A program made the translations under genes and the position numbers. 64,000 nt of DNA from Silene conica (taxonomy: Eukaryota > Streptophyta > Magnoliopsida > Caryophyllales > Caryophyllaceae), in NCBI GenBank assembly GCA_029255685.2, contig CM055317.2, forward strand, positions 20,964,501 to 21,028,500. Reading direction: 5' to 3'. Under the pieces are notes generated by a model. The model searched no databases. It saw only the letters and a list, made by a program, of their open reading frames with translations, and was not told where the DNA came from. Positions 12,313 through 25,900 of this stretch are shown piece after piece. The number at the start of each line of letters is the position of its first letter. Positions within the stretch are counted from its first letter, which is position 1.

Positions 12313-12749
12313 GTCATATGTGTCATTGACTTGGACTAATTATTCACGTGTGGAATTGACGTGGAATTATTTGTCTGAGTGACATTTACATAGCTTTTTA
12401 AAAGCTGACGCGGATTGAACACATGACATTTAGGTGGCATTTTGTAGGTAGTCTTTTAATATAGTTTTATATATTTTGTTTGTTTTTAATTCATATTTTA
12501 GAAACTGGACTAGATTTCATTTTAGACTGATTTTAGTACAATTAAAATAGTAAAAGGTAGAGAGAGGGGGGAGAGAATTACGTTTGATGATTTTTAGTCA
12601 AGAGTAAATAAATGGAAAATTTGGAATAAAATATATTGTAATGAGTAAAAATTGTACTGTAAAAATAAATTACGTTAAAAGATTTTTTTTTTTTGTTTTG
12701 GAGAAATAGACATACCGATAGGGAAAATATGAAACTGACACAAACTCTT

Positions 12750-12852
12750 AAACCCTAACCTCTAGCCACTATAAAAACACGCCGTAAACAAAGTGCCTCC
12801 TATCTCTCCCCACTCACGACCGACTTGGTACGTTCGTTTGTCAAAACCCTAA
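12750..12852 (+). promoter_or_regulatory. eEF1B-gamma core promoter: two telo-boxes and TATA box
   Basis: The telo-box AAACCCTAA is at 12750-12758 and again at 12844-12852. A TATA box (TATAAAA) lies at 12770-12776, and a pyrimidine-rich stretch (CCTCCTATCTCTCCCC) follows about 25 bp downstream, where transcription should start. Telo-boxes are characteristic of plant promoters for translation factors and ribosomal proteins, so the combination fits the gene that follows. Confidence 0.75.
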
Positions 12853-12968
12853 TTTCACTTTGTATCTTCACGTAATTATCCAAATTTTTTTTATCGTATT
12901 ATCTGTTTTTCTCTCAGATCTTCAATTATTTGGTGTGAAAGCATTATCAGTATCAATTGAAGATCATC

Positions 12969-15877
12969 ATGGCTTTGGTGAGACAACTCTTTGTTTTTTC
13001 TTTTTTTTTTTTTGCTGGTGATTTCTATACGAATTTGTTGATATATTATTCTTTAATTTCAAATTCATATGAATTTCAAAAGATTGTGTTTATTCCTTTA
13101 TCAATGGCATAAGGATTGGATTTGTATTGGTTGATTTTTTTTTGGGAGAAGTAGTATATCGTTAAATTTAAGATTAGTTGGAGATTAGTTGGTGATCTAT
13201 CTTGCTTTTGTGTTGTTTTGTGTTGTGTGATGATCACTTGCTCCTTATTATCGTTAGCCCCTTGTTTGATAGATAGTCTCACTTTCGATTCATGCCAAAC
13301 TGTTAATTTAATATTATTTCTCACTTTAGATTCATGCTTACTGTTAAATGAATATTGTTTGATGGATAGCCTAACTTTCGATTCAAACCTGAGGATGTAT
13401 TTTATTTGGATGATGAGATTGTACTGAATTCAGGCTTGTGACTGATGATTTCTTACACTTGTTTCAAGTACATATCTTTGTACGGCATTAAAAGTTTGTG
13501 ATTTTTTAACCCTTGCTGCTGAATTTTGTTGTTTAGATCTTGCATGCCGGGAGCAATAACAAGAATGCCTTCAAAGCTCTCATTGCTGCAGAGTATAGTG
13601 GTGTTAAAGTTGATTTGGCAGAGAATTTTGAGATGGGTGTCTCCAACAAAACTCCCGAGTTTCTGAAAATGAACCCCATTGGCAAGGTGACTGTTTGTGT
13701 CTCTACCATTGATTTTTAGCTTCTGGTTTGATTTCAACATCTGATTATCTGAATAATTCTTGTTTCAGGTTCCTGTTCTGGAAACTCCTGAAGGTCCCAT
13801 CTTTGAAAGCAATGCCATAGCAAGATATGGTACTTCCCTGTCTGTCTTTATGTTTAGTTTGTGGCATTTCTAGTTTTTGTAACGTCTAATTACTTTCCTT
13901 TTCTTGCTGTTTTGCTGTAGTTGCACGTCTGAAGCCTGACAATTCTCTGCTTGGGACTTCATTGATCGACTCTGTAAGTATTTCATGATTAACATACATG
14001 GCCGTCTTTTATGTGATTGTTATTGTTTTGATGTTTATATGCCTGTTTCATTTGTTAGGCCCATGTAGAGCAATGGATTGATTTTGCTTCCATGGAGATC
14101 GATGCCAACATTGCTCGCTGGTTCTATCCTAGAGCTGGCTATATTGCATATCTTGCACCTGTGAGTTTCACTCTTTGTTATCTCATTCTTTGTATACCTT
14201 ATCTGCCTTGCATGATTTTGAGGTTTGCGAACTTTATCTCCAATATGGTATACATTTGAATCTCGTAACAATCTGTCAACTAGAACTTCCCCAATCAAAA
14301 CCAAACACTAAAACATGCAGCCCTTCTCCCGATTTTATTATATCCAGTGACTAATGCTTTTGTTATCTCCTGAAGGTTGAGGAATTTGCCATCTCTTCTC
14401 TAAAGAGAGCATTAGATGCTTTGAACAAGCATCTTGCTTCCAACACTTACCTTGTGGGGAACAACGTGACTCTTGCAGATATTGTGATGGTCTCTAACTT
14501 ATCCATGGGATTTAGCCGTGTCATGACAAAGAGTTTTACCTCTGAATTTCCCCATGTTGAAAGATACTTCTGGACTTTGGTTAATCAGCCAAACATTAAG
14601 AAGGTATTGGGTGAGGTCACTCAAACTGAATCTGTTCCACCAATTGCAAAGAAGGCGTCACAGCCCGCGAAGCCCAAAGCTAAGGAAGAACCAAAGAAAG
14701 AGGCTAAGAAAGAGGAGGCAAAGCCTAAAGCACCAGAACCAGCTCTTGAGGAAGAGGCACCCAAGCCAAAGGCCAAGAACCCACTTGATCTCCTTCCTCC
14801 CAGCCCGATGATTTTGGATGAGTGGAAGAGGCTCTATTCCAACACCAAAAGGAACTTCCGTGAAGTTGCAATCAAAGGTACATCTATTTGATTTGAAGTC
14901 TCCTCTTGTAACTTGTTTACTGTCGCCATTCCTGCTTTAATCTTGCCTAGACAACCCCTCCCTTAAATGCTACAGTATATATATTTTCCTGTGATGCAAT
15001 AATAGGTTTTTGGCAAGGAGTATATATGCCTCCAGAAAGTATATTTTAGCAAAATAGCCCTCTAATTTGCAAGCCCCTTTCAATAGTTACGGTCATATTG
15101 TGTACCTCTCTATGTTGTTAATCTGCACTTGTTGAGAACCTCTATTTATGCTGTATTTGTCAGATTCCATTGTGGGTTGTTACTTAATTTTAACATGCCC
15201 CATCACATGTGTCTTGGTAACTAAAGAAAATAGGTCATCTGTACTTTGAGTCTTTCGTATTGTAGACTGGCTGCGTTTCTTCTGTCTTCATGAAGTACTT
15301 GCTTTTTAATTCATGACAAGGGAGCTATGTTAGCTATGTTATTTGGACCCATTTGGGTATCTAAGTGTGTTAGATATGTCCGGGTGTCGAGTGTCGGACA
15401 AGGGTAGTAATAAGAAAAGCTGGAGTTACATGGCAAGGGAAAGTGGTGCTTGTATTTAACTTGTTGTAAGCATATTCTTACATGTATGTTGACTTTGCAG
15501 GATTCTGGGACATGTATGATCCAGAGGGCTACTCTTTGTGGTTCTGTGACTACAAGTACAATGATGAGAACACAGTCTCATTTGTGACCATGAACAAAGT
15601 AGGTGGGTTCTTGCAGAGGATGGATCTGGCCCGCAAATATGCTTTTGGCAAGATGTTGATTATTGGTACTTCGCCCTTCAAGGTGAAGGGGCTTTGGCTT
15701 TTCCGTGGGACAGAGATTCCCCAATTTGTTATGGAGGAATGTTATGACATGGAGTTGTATGAGTGGACCAAGGTGGACATTAGTGACGAAGCTCAGAAGG
15801 AGCGTGTTAATCAAATGATTGAGGATTGCGAGCCCTTTGAAGGTGAAGAGTTGGTTGATGCCAAGTGTTTCAAGTGA
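12969..15877 (+). CDS. eEF1Bgamma: Translation elongation factor eEF1B gamma subunit (EF-1-gamma)
   Basis: Seven coding exons join in frame: 12969-12977, 13537-13686, 13769-13829, 13921-13973, 14059-14160, 14376-14877 and 15501-15877, all with GT-AG introns. The product is 417 residues, the usual plant length. It holds a GST-like N-terminal fold (NPIGKVPVLETPEG, then ESNAIARY), a GST C-terminal region (LVGNNVTLADI), a Lys/Glu/Pro-rich hinge made of KAKEEPKKEAKK-type repeats, and the conserved EF1G domain (NPLDLLPPSPM, GFWDMYDPEGYSLWFC, ending DAKCFK). In the eEF1B complex it scaffolds the nucleotide-exchange subunits that recharge eEF1A with GTP in the cytosol. The first coding exon is only nine bases (Met-Ala-Leu). 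No lesion is seen. It converges on the MADS gene about 1.1 kb away. Confidence 0.97.
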
Positions 15878-16989
15878 TTCACTTGTTATCTTTGCACAAC
15901 TGGGTGGTCTTAGATTCAAATTAGTTCACCTTGTTTTATCAAACTATTTGGAAATGACTTTAGTAAGCATTTGTTTCATCTGCTCTGTTTTACGACATTT
16001 TTAATCTTTTTTGTCAGTTTTGACTGCGGGGAGAAACAGTTTCGTGTAGTTACAAATTTCAGAGAGTGAACTTTTAAATGAAAAATTTATAATGTTCTGA
16101 TCCTTGCCCCGTAATTTCAAAGTTCATTTATCTGAGGGATACGTAATTCATATTCGGTTGCTGACTAATAATGTATGTCACCACATACATTAGAATTGAG
16201 AGATCTACCTCTATCTCTGTCTAGATGATCTATCTCTGTCTAGATGATACTTTTGGATGTTGTTACCATGGCTGACCAGTTCGACCCAAATTGTGTGTCA
16301 GGATTGATTGGTTTATCTTGAGACGGTAATAAAAGTTAGTTTTAATACACTGACACCAGGACTGAATGCAACCAAACGTGGAAAGTTGGAATAACTTGAT
16401 CCTAGCTAGACCCATGTGAGAGGTCTCTATCCAAATGCGGATAACTGTATGTAACAAACAGTAATGTTGGATAAAGCATAATGTTTCGGCGCGATGGCCC
16501 TTCTGCCCAGAATTGAGTATTAATTAGTCTCTGGTCTTGAATGAGAAGCCAGAGAGATCTCGAAACTTTTGGCCACAACAATTTAAGCGAACCTCTTTCC
16601 AAGAGCCGAGCTACACAAACACGTACTTCTGTGTAATCCTTTTTAAACGTTGGCTGCTCGTACACATTTTGAGGAAACATAATCAACGAACAAAAACTAG
16701 AAGGGGACAACGTCCATGGCTAATAGTCGACTGATGAGTATAATACGCATTATATTTAACATACAATTCTTCTCTGTCAACAACAAAAGTATTATCTCCG
16801 GTAAGGCATTTACTCAATTCAGCCATTATGTAAATAATACATCATATAATCTGTGTTTACTGTGCGATTAGAATGAAATTTTGAGCACAATTGATCTTAT
16901 TTCAATATAACTCCAGACAGCAAGAAGAGAATTGTCGTCATTACATGCTTGTAGATGCAGTGTCTACATTCGCTATCAAGGGAACCTGC
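15878..16989. other. Convergent intergenic region and 3' untranslated regions
   Basis: This holds the 3' end of eEF1B-gamma from the left and that of the MADS gene from the right. A 19-bp unit is repeated twice at 16211-16248. No further gene is seen, and the exact poly(A) sites cannot be fixed. Confidence 0.6.
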
Positions 16990-19900
16990 TCAACTGCAAA
17001 TACAAAGGTTGTTATGGTAAGATCCGTATTGAATGTGTACTCGGTTTACAAGTGACCCAAAATGACCTGATATGCACACACACTTAAAACAGACCTGAAT
17101 CGCCCCTTTTGATAGGTCTGTATATCAGTATATGTGTATTCTATCATCACATCGTTCGTTGACTACATGAAATGATAACCTTGACTTATGTACTTAATAC
17201 CCGTGTTTGACACTCAACAGTCAACATCCTGGTATGCCCGACACTTGTAGTTTTGAGTTAGAGTTTACCTGAGATTGAGAAACTTTTTGTCAGGAATAGA
17301 GAATGCACTGCTATGCTGCATCATGCTTTGTTCCATCATGTGTTCTCTCGGCACGAAACCATGGAAATGATGGAATGCACTCAAATCTTGGTTCGGATTT
17401 ACTTGTTGGAGCGCCTCCACTTCAGATATCTTCTAGTTTAGGGAGTTTAATATGAGATTCAGGCTCAAATTAACACACAAAATAACAAGTTATTATTACT
17501 GTAAATATATTTACTCATATACACATACCTTACTTTTGAGAAATACATTTTCATGTTCCAGCTCCATCTCCTGTTATCATAAAAAGATTGAATGGTTCAG
17601 TGCTCGGAGAAGATCCGTTAGCATTATTTATACTCGAGTTTTTGTCGAAAACAGAAGATACTTTCGGTATTGGCTACTGTATCCAATTAAATATATTGGT
17701 TACAATCTCAATTCCTATCATTGAACCACTGTGTGAAGCGTGCTAGGAAAGTAGGAATTGACATGTTGGAAAAGATTTATCGTCTTAAGGGTATGCTACT
17801 CTGATTCCATCCTCCATATTACATCGCGATCTCCAAAATCGACTCCCCAACATTGGAACGACACTTGAACTATCATTTTAAACGAAATCTATGCTAGGGA
17901 TCGTTTTCATAAATTAGCAGTGTTGTCTTTAATTTTCACTATCTTGAACACTCACTCATATCGTATATTGCTAATCGGTTGGCACAATGTGAGCAAGTTT
18001 TAAAAGGCAATAAGAAACACTGACCCTTTTCTGCAAGAACTCAATGTCAGCAAGGAGCAATTCATGCTGCACCAGATAAACGCCAAGTTGTGAGTAGAAT
18101 ATTAGAGGGGAAGTGGCAATTCCAGAAGCTAATTAGGTAGCTGAAGTGCTGAACTATACATGGGAAATGTTACCTTCTTGGATCTAATTCTTGAGATGCC
18201 TCTTTCAAGCCTATTCTCCACTTGCTTCAGTTCTTTCACACTTAAGCTTCCCAAGCATTCACCCATCAGATTCCTGACGTAAACCACAAATGCGTATCGT
18301 GAAGTAATTGCAGGCAGAACTCAATCTTGCAACCGATAACTCTTGTGTAAGATTGTTGTTATCATACAACATAACAGTTCAAATCTTTCAATAAATAAGA
18401 CAAGACATTAAAGAGGTATGTTGTACATAGGGAACAGTACACCAATTGTTATAACGGAAGCACAGAGAAAGACTAAAACAAACAATAAAGAACAAACGCA
18501 CAGATTTACGTGGTTCACTAACGGTGTGTTAGCTACGTCCACAGGGCAGAAGGGAGAGAGTTTTATTAATGTGAGGAGTTTTCCAGATCACAGATTCAGA
18601 ACGATATTAAAGTATAACTGCTAGGGTAGAGGTTAAGAGTTTATATAGTACTCTTAACCTAATACAAAACAGATTAGGCTTAATCTAATAAAGCCCAGAC
18701 AGAAACCCTAACCCCGCATAGTCGTTCGAAGCGGCGACTAACAGATTCAAGGCATAGACCCAACAAATCTCCACCTTGACTTGAATTCTCTCACAAACAG
18801 ACAGATGTACCAGATGCATCCCATAGATGCCAGAAGTACCAGAAACTCTTCTCCCTTCCCCTCAGATATTGCCCTTAGCTGGGCAATCAGTTGCTTCGAA
18901 TATTTAGCAAGTCCAAACAGTGTTGGAACTTGCTCTCAGTCACTGGCTTAGTGAACATATCAGCTGGGTTATCAGCAGTACCCACTTTGTTCACCTTAAT
19001 CCTTTTCTCATTCCTCAGAAAGTGATATCTCACATCTATATGCTTAGTCCTCTCATGATGGACTTGATCTTTAGCCAAGCAAATTGCACTAAGACTGCCA
19101 CAAAATACAATTGCTTACTCCTGATGTAGACCCAGATCACTGATCAACCCTTTCAACCAGATTCCCTCTTTTGCTGCTGCAGTCAAGGCCATGTACTCTG
19201 CTTCAGTAGTAGACAAAGTAACTGTAGGCTGCAATGTAGCCTTCCAGCTGACGACCGAACCACCAAGAGTGAAAACATAACCAGTCATTGATCTTCTGCT
19301 ATCAACATCTCCTGCATAATCAGAATCTGAGTATCCTGACACAAGACACTCCATATCACCTCCATAAACGAGACCAACATCAGATGTACCCTTAAGGTAC
19401 CGAAATATTCTCTTCACAGCTTGCCAATGTTCCTTACCAGGATCAACCATAAACCTGCTAACAACGCTGACTGACTGTGCTAAATCAGGTCTAGTGCAAA
19501 CCATAGCATACATCAAGCTACCTACTGCACTAGAGTACGGAACTCGGGACATGTAATCCCTTTCTTCAGCTGTCTTGGGTGAGAAAGCAACAGATAGATG
19601 TGCATTTGCAGCACTAGGAGTATCTATAGGCTTTGCAGTAGCCATACTAAATCTGGATAGAACCTTCTGAATGTAGCTCTTCTGAGATAAGAAAAGCTTC
19701 TTCATACTTCTATCTCTATAAATCTCCATTCCCAGAATTTTTCTCGCTGCACCCAAGTCTTTCATGTCAAACTCTGCACTGAGGAGACCCTTCAACTTCT
19801 GAACATCAGACTTATTCTATGCAGCTATCAACATGTCATCTACATATAGGACCAAATAAATAAAAGAACCATTCTCCACCTTTGTGTGATAAACACAACA

Positions 19901-22900
19901 ATCATACGGACTCCTAATGTAGCCAATCTGCAACATGTAGCTATCAAATCTTTTATACCACTGCGTCGGCGACTGTTTAAGCCCATATAAGGACTTCTTC
20001 AGCTTGCAAACATAGTCTTCCTTACCCGGAACTTGAAAACCATCTGGCTGAGTCATGTATATCTCTTCTTCCAACTCTCCATGTAGGAAAGCTGTCTTCA
20101 CATCTAGCTGTTCGAGCTCTAGATTCTGATGTGCAACTATTGCTAGCAACACCCTGATGGAAGTATGTCTGACCACTGGTGAAAATATTTCATTATAGTC
20201 TACCCCCTCTTTCTGACTGAATCCACGAGCTACCAAACGAGCCTTATACCTTATACCCTCAGCAACAGTTTCTCCTTCCTTTTTCTTGAAGACCCACTTA
20301 CAAGTAACAATCTTTCTGCCTTGAGGCTTCTTTGATAATTCCCAGGTCTGATTCTTGTGAAGTGACTCCATCTCATCTCCCATGGCAGCAAGCCATTGGG
20401 CAGATTCAGAACATGTAACTGCTTCTGTATAGGTGGATGGCTCAGATAGGCCAGGATCCACCTCCTCAGCAACTTCTAGTGCATAACCCACCATATCTTC
20501 AAAACCCAATCTATTCGGAGGCTTACCAAAATTGGACCTGATTGTCCGATCACGGGCCAAACTCTGCTGATTCGGAATTGGTATTGAAGAAACGGACGGT
20601 ACAGATTCGGATTCAGACTGTAGTGGTTTACTTTCCTCTTGTGGTTCACTCTCTTCAAGAGTGTCTTTCTGCTCCACCTGCTTATCAACACTACTACTAC
20701 TATCTGACATAACAACGGACTTCACAGTAGGATTAACCATAAAATTTTCATCAAAAACGACATTCCTGCTTAAAATAACCCTACCTTCAGACGGAGACCA
20801 GATGCGATATCCCTTGACACCATCCCCATAACCCATGAATACTCCCTTTTTAGCTCGAGGCTCAAGCTTACCCTCACTTACATGATAATAAGCAGTACTA
20901 CCAAAAGCCCTTAAAATAGAATAGTCAGCAGGCTTCCCAGACCACATCTCAAACGGAGTTTTGAGATTCAGACTTGTGTGAGGTCCCCGATTTATCAGAT
21001 AGCATGCTGTACTAACTGCTTCTGCCCAGAATCTTCTAGTTAGTCCAGCATTAGAGAGCATGCACCTTGCCCTCTCCAGAAGGGTCTGATTCATTCGTTC
21101 TGCTACACCATTCTGCTGAGGTGTATCTCGGAACGATGTCTAGCAATCCCTTCATTCCTGCAGAACTCATCGAACTCAGACCAACAAAACTCTAGACCGT
21201 TATCAGTTCGCAGCCTCTTGACCTTCTTTCCAGTTTGATTCTCCACTAATGCCTTCCACTGCTTAAAGTGAGTAAAGGCTTCAGATTTGTGCTTCATCAT
21301 AAAGATCCAAGTCTTCCTTGAATAATCATCAATAATTGACACAAAATATCTGTGTCCTCCCAAAGATTCCACCTTAGAAGGACCCCAACAATTAGAATGG
21401 ATATAATCAAGTGTGCCCTTGGTCCTATGCACTGCTTTAGGAAACTTGTTGCGATGTAGCTTCCCGAAAACACAATGCTCACAGAAATCCAGATTCTTGA
21501 CCTTGTGACCACACAAAAGATCTTCTTTTGAAAGAGTCTGCATCCCCCTTTCACTCATATGACCAAGCCTCATATGCCACAGCCTAGTCATATCTTCTTT
21601 ATCAACATCTGAGGATGCAACAGAAATAGAATCTGACAGTGTCGATCCCTGAAGATAATATAGAGTACCGTGTTTGATACCTCTCAGAATCACATTAGAA
21701 CCTTTGCAGACGTTCAGAACTCCACCTTCACCCTGAAAACTGAAACCCTTCTGATCAAGAGTACTTAAGGAAATCAGATTATTTGTCATCAGTGGAACAT
21801 GTCTAACTTCGTTCAATGTGCAGAATCTACCATCATGTGTCCTTATCTTAACTGAGCCGATTCCCACTATTCTGCAAACAGCACTGATGGCCATAGAAAT
21901 ATTGCCTCCATCTATCTGCTCATAAGTTGTAAACCACTCTCTCCGGGGACATATATGGTAAGACGCTCCAGAATCTAAGATCCACACATCAGTATGATTT
22001 GTGACCTTATTACTAACAAGAGCATAATCATCTTCCTCGGAATCTCCATTAGCTACCCCAGCAGTACCAGATTCATTCTGTTTATCTTTCTTGGGACACG
22101 TGAATTTCCAATGTCCCTTTCCTTTACAGTAGTTACAAACATCAGTAGGTTTAGGACCCTTAAAACCAGATGTACCAAAGGTACCAGCAGAACTAGAAGA
22201 ACCAACATAAGAAGGCTTCTTATACTTTTTCTTCCCAGAATTTCCCTGTCCAAAACCCCCGCTAGCTACTAACCCTGCGGCCTGATTATCTGTGACTGTA
22301 CCAGCCGCCTTATGGCGCAATTCTCTAGTATGAAGAGACGATCTAACCTCTTCTAGAGTCACGGTATCCTTACCCACAATAAAAGACTGTACGAAATTCT
22401 CATACGACAGTGGTAAAGAAACTAACAGAATTAATGCGGCATCCTCATCTTCTACCTTAACATCAATATTACGCAGTTCTAGTAAAATTGTGTTTAACTG
22501 ATCTGGATGATCCCGGAGAGGCATACCTTCCTGCATTCTCAGACTGAACAGACGTTGCTTTAGAAGCAACTTATTGGTCAAAGACTTCGTCATATAAAGA
22601 CTCTCAAGCTTTGCCCACAGACCTGCGGCGGTTTCTTCCTCCGCGACTTCAGTAATAATATCATCAGCAAGACACAACATAATTGTTGAATGTGCCTTCT
22701 CCTCCTGACTGGTCATCTCAGCGGTGACTGCAACGGCGGCTGCGCCTTCCTGCTTCTTCTGAAGCGGCGTCCATAACCCTTGTTACTTTAACAGAGCCCA
22801 CATCTTGATTTGCCATAAACTGAAACTATTTCTCCCAGTAAAACGATCGATCTTTATGTTCATCGCCGACATCTTTCTAATTCAGGAACCCGAAGGCTCT

Positions 22901-25900
22901 GATACCAGTTTGTTATAACGGAAGCACAGAGAAAGACTAAAACAAACAATAAAGAACAAACGCACAGATTTACGTGGTTCACTAACGGTGTGTTAGCTAC
23001 GTCCACAGGGCAGAAGGGAGAGAGTTTTATTAATGTGAGGAGTTTTCCAGATTACAGATTCAGAACGATATTAAAGTATAACTGCTAGGGTAGAGGTTAA
23101 GAGTTTATATAGTACTCTTAACCTAATACAAAACAGATTAGGCTTAATCTAATAAAGCCCAGACAGAAACCCTAACCCCGCATAGTCGTTCGAAGCGGCG
23201 ACTAACAGATTCAAGGCATAGACCCAACACCAATAACATTAACCTCAAGGCCTAAATCAGATGTACGCGGCGTTATTGTTGTGTCAGAAACACAAAGAAT
23301 GCAAGAAGCTGTTTTCGAATTACCTAAGGTGAAAATTGCATCGAGAATTGAATGACTGGTATTTCACAATAGAAAGAAGGGCAACCACTTTAATGCTCAG
23401 TTGCAAGCTTACTAGCTGTAAATAATCTGTAATGACCAATGCTTAACCTAGTTCATACTGTCATGAAGCGTATGTATTGCTAACCTGTTAGAGTTTTGCA
23501 TGACTTGAATTTGCTGCCGTAACTTTGCAGATTCTTGCTGATAGTACTGTATGTGTTCAACAGCACCAAAAAAGACAATTAATCAAGTAAGTTTTGTGAG
23601 CAGCGTCCTCGTCAATTCCTTGGAATTAGCCCCATTGAATATATTTATTTATTTACTTAATAGTCAAAAGAGACATACTTAATTACTTACTGGCTGCTGC
23701 AATGGAAATGTCTGGAATCTATGGGTGGAACATAATAAAAAGCGTCAAAAGAGTCGCTAGCGTCAAAGTAAGGAAGCTTACTTGAGCAGTGATCTCAGTG
23801 GTAGAACTTGAGGCTGAACCATCAGTAGCTTTCTTGTACCTCTCTATTGTTGATCTTATACTATATGCATTAATTTCAGTTAGATACGAAATAAAATCAA
23901 TGCAAAGTAATTCTTTACATCTATTATATAATACTGTTCCTGTCCCGATCATTTTTTAGCTCGTTATAAGGATTTTTTTAATTAAAAGTAGATAATTGAC
24001 TGGAACGGAGTCTAGTGTAATTTAGGAAGAATGCTAGAAGTTGAACATGTTCCACACTTCCACTTGTACGACATGTTAGAAATTTAGTAAAGAAAATGGT
24101 ACATTGTTACTAGCCTTACTACTATACATTGTTACTATCATAGACGAAGCTATTCCCCGGCCGAATGGGCCATGGTCCTGATAAGCCTTAATAGAATAAG
24201 TAAAACATAACGAGAATATTATCAATGATCTCTAAGTGATATAGTGGACTAGTGGTAGCTAGAGCCAAATATACTCCATAGTCCATAGATCCCGTGTTCG
24301 GACTCGAAGGAGATATTTTTATTGTATTTTTAGTGTCAAATTATCAATCATTTGTTTAACTTTATAATTTTCATAATATGCCTTGTATATAGTCCATACC
24401 ATTACCAATTTATATTTTCTTCCCAAATACTCGTAAAGACGATTTTACACAAATTTATAATATAACGAGACCTTTTATTAATCATTCTCACTCACTTAAC
24501 AATTATATTATTAGTGTGTTACACAAGACTAACTCCGTTTAGCAAATACTTTTACGACTGCAGTCGTGTTATCTTGAATAAATTTTTATAAAATCATTTT
24601 GTAGCATAATTTATTTGATTACATTTATTTAAAATAACCCTAATCAATTGTTTACCGTTGATTAAGATACATTTCACAAAAAAAATAGACTTAAAGGACG
24701 ACTGATGTAACAAAAATTTCAGCCCTGTCTAAAATTTTGACCGAGCTTCGTCCCTGGACTACTTACTACTATAAAGATCAAGCATGAAAAAGAGTGTAAA
24801 AATGATTTACATGTTTTTTTGTAAAATTGATTTATACTATGTATGTAACATCTTTATAAACCTTTGAAACGATCTTTGGACTACCTTGAGCCATTAAGAT
24901 GCATTATTTGTGGGACCCTTAACTTTCACTTTGTTGGTAAGGTTATGTTCTTTCTCACTTAATTTCGGTTCCTTTCAATTTTGGCTGACTATATTTCGTT
25001 AAGTTTTATTTACGTTCAATTAATTATATTTAGTTAATCTATTCACAAACTTAATTTTTAATTCAACTAAATTAACCTCACCTCAGTTCTACTCAACTTA
25101 GTTCAATTAAATTTTATTTCAATTAATTCAATTCAGCTCGTTTTAGTCGAAAAGAACATGACCTAGGACTATGTTTATCAAGGAAGTTGTCACCGAGTCA
25201 AATAAACTATAAAAAAGGGATAAACGGATGATCAGGCCATGGACCGTGGCCGTCAGACCAACACTAGACCTGATCATGGGCCTGGTTGGGCCGGGTTTGG
25301 GTCGGGCTCGTGCTAAATAAACGTCCTAAATGCATGGGCCAGGCCGAAAAGGTGGACCATTTTTTTGGGCTCAGACCCATAATTGTTCGAGTTATAATGG
25401 GCCTCAGGCTAAAACGGGACAAAATAATAAACTACGGAACAATCAACAAAATGGATATATGAACAAACTATTAGCAACAAAATAAAATTTTCAAATCTTA
25501 GGTGTTTAACTCCTATTCTTTTGGTCAGGAGAACAATATCATAGTACCATAGATAACTCATGAGTTGACAAAAAAATATTAGTCCACTAAATAATTAAAG
25601 ATGTATGATAAAAATATAAAAATATCCGCAAAGTTGATAATTCAATGCATTAGTGATATTAAATTATTAGTGTGATCTAATATACGATTCCAACTTTTAA
25701 TTTTTTTTTAAGCAAAAAATTTTCGGGTCAGGCCGGAGCGGGCCAAAAATCGGGTCTCTAAGTTGGCCCAAACCCCGGCCCTATATTTATATCGGGTTTT
25801 TTTTAGACCGGACCACGGGCTTTTTGGGCCAAAATATTAGACCTAAACCCGAGAAAAAATCGGACTAAACCGGATCGGGCCATCGCCTAGGCCATGATCA

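Larger units (their letters stand above)
11061..12749. other. Spacer between LINE-A and the eEF1B-gamma promoter
   Basis: AT-rich intergenic sequence with no coding signal. It contains a Stowaway-like MITE (11869-12105), a possible Helitron-type 3' end (CTAG at 12257-12260 followed by T, after the palindrome CGTGAATTTCACG at 12234-12246) and a TTA microsatellite. Distal regulatory sites of eEF1B-gamma may lie in its right part. Confidence 0.6.
18447..23229 (-). mobile_element. Ty1/copia LTR retrotransposon in intron 3 of the MADS gene, TSD CCAAT
   Basis: Two 319-bp LTRs (18447-18765 and 22911-23229) begin TGTTATAACGG and end CCCAACA. The 5-bp duplication CCAAT lies at 18442-18446 and 23230-23234. 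I find one difference between the LTRs (C against T in the CCAGAT-ACAG stretch). The primer binding site on the minus strand (TGGTATCAGAGCC, 22907-22895) matches initiator tRNA-Met, and a polypurine tract abuts the 3' LTR. The single gag-pol frame between them is disabled. Its orientation equals that of the host gene. Without element and duplication the intron would be about 420 bp. Confidence 0.97.

Noticed and set aside
23933-24016. Short Stowaway-like inverted repeat (CTGTTCCTGTCCCG and GACTGGAACGGAG)
   Set aside because: The ends match poorly and no clean TA duplication was found.
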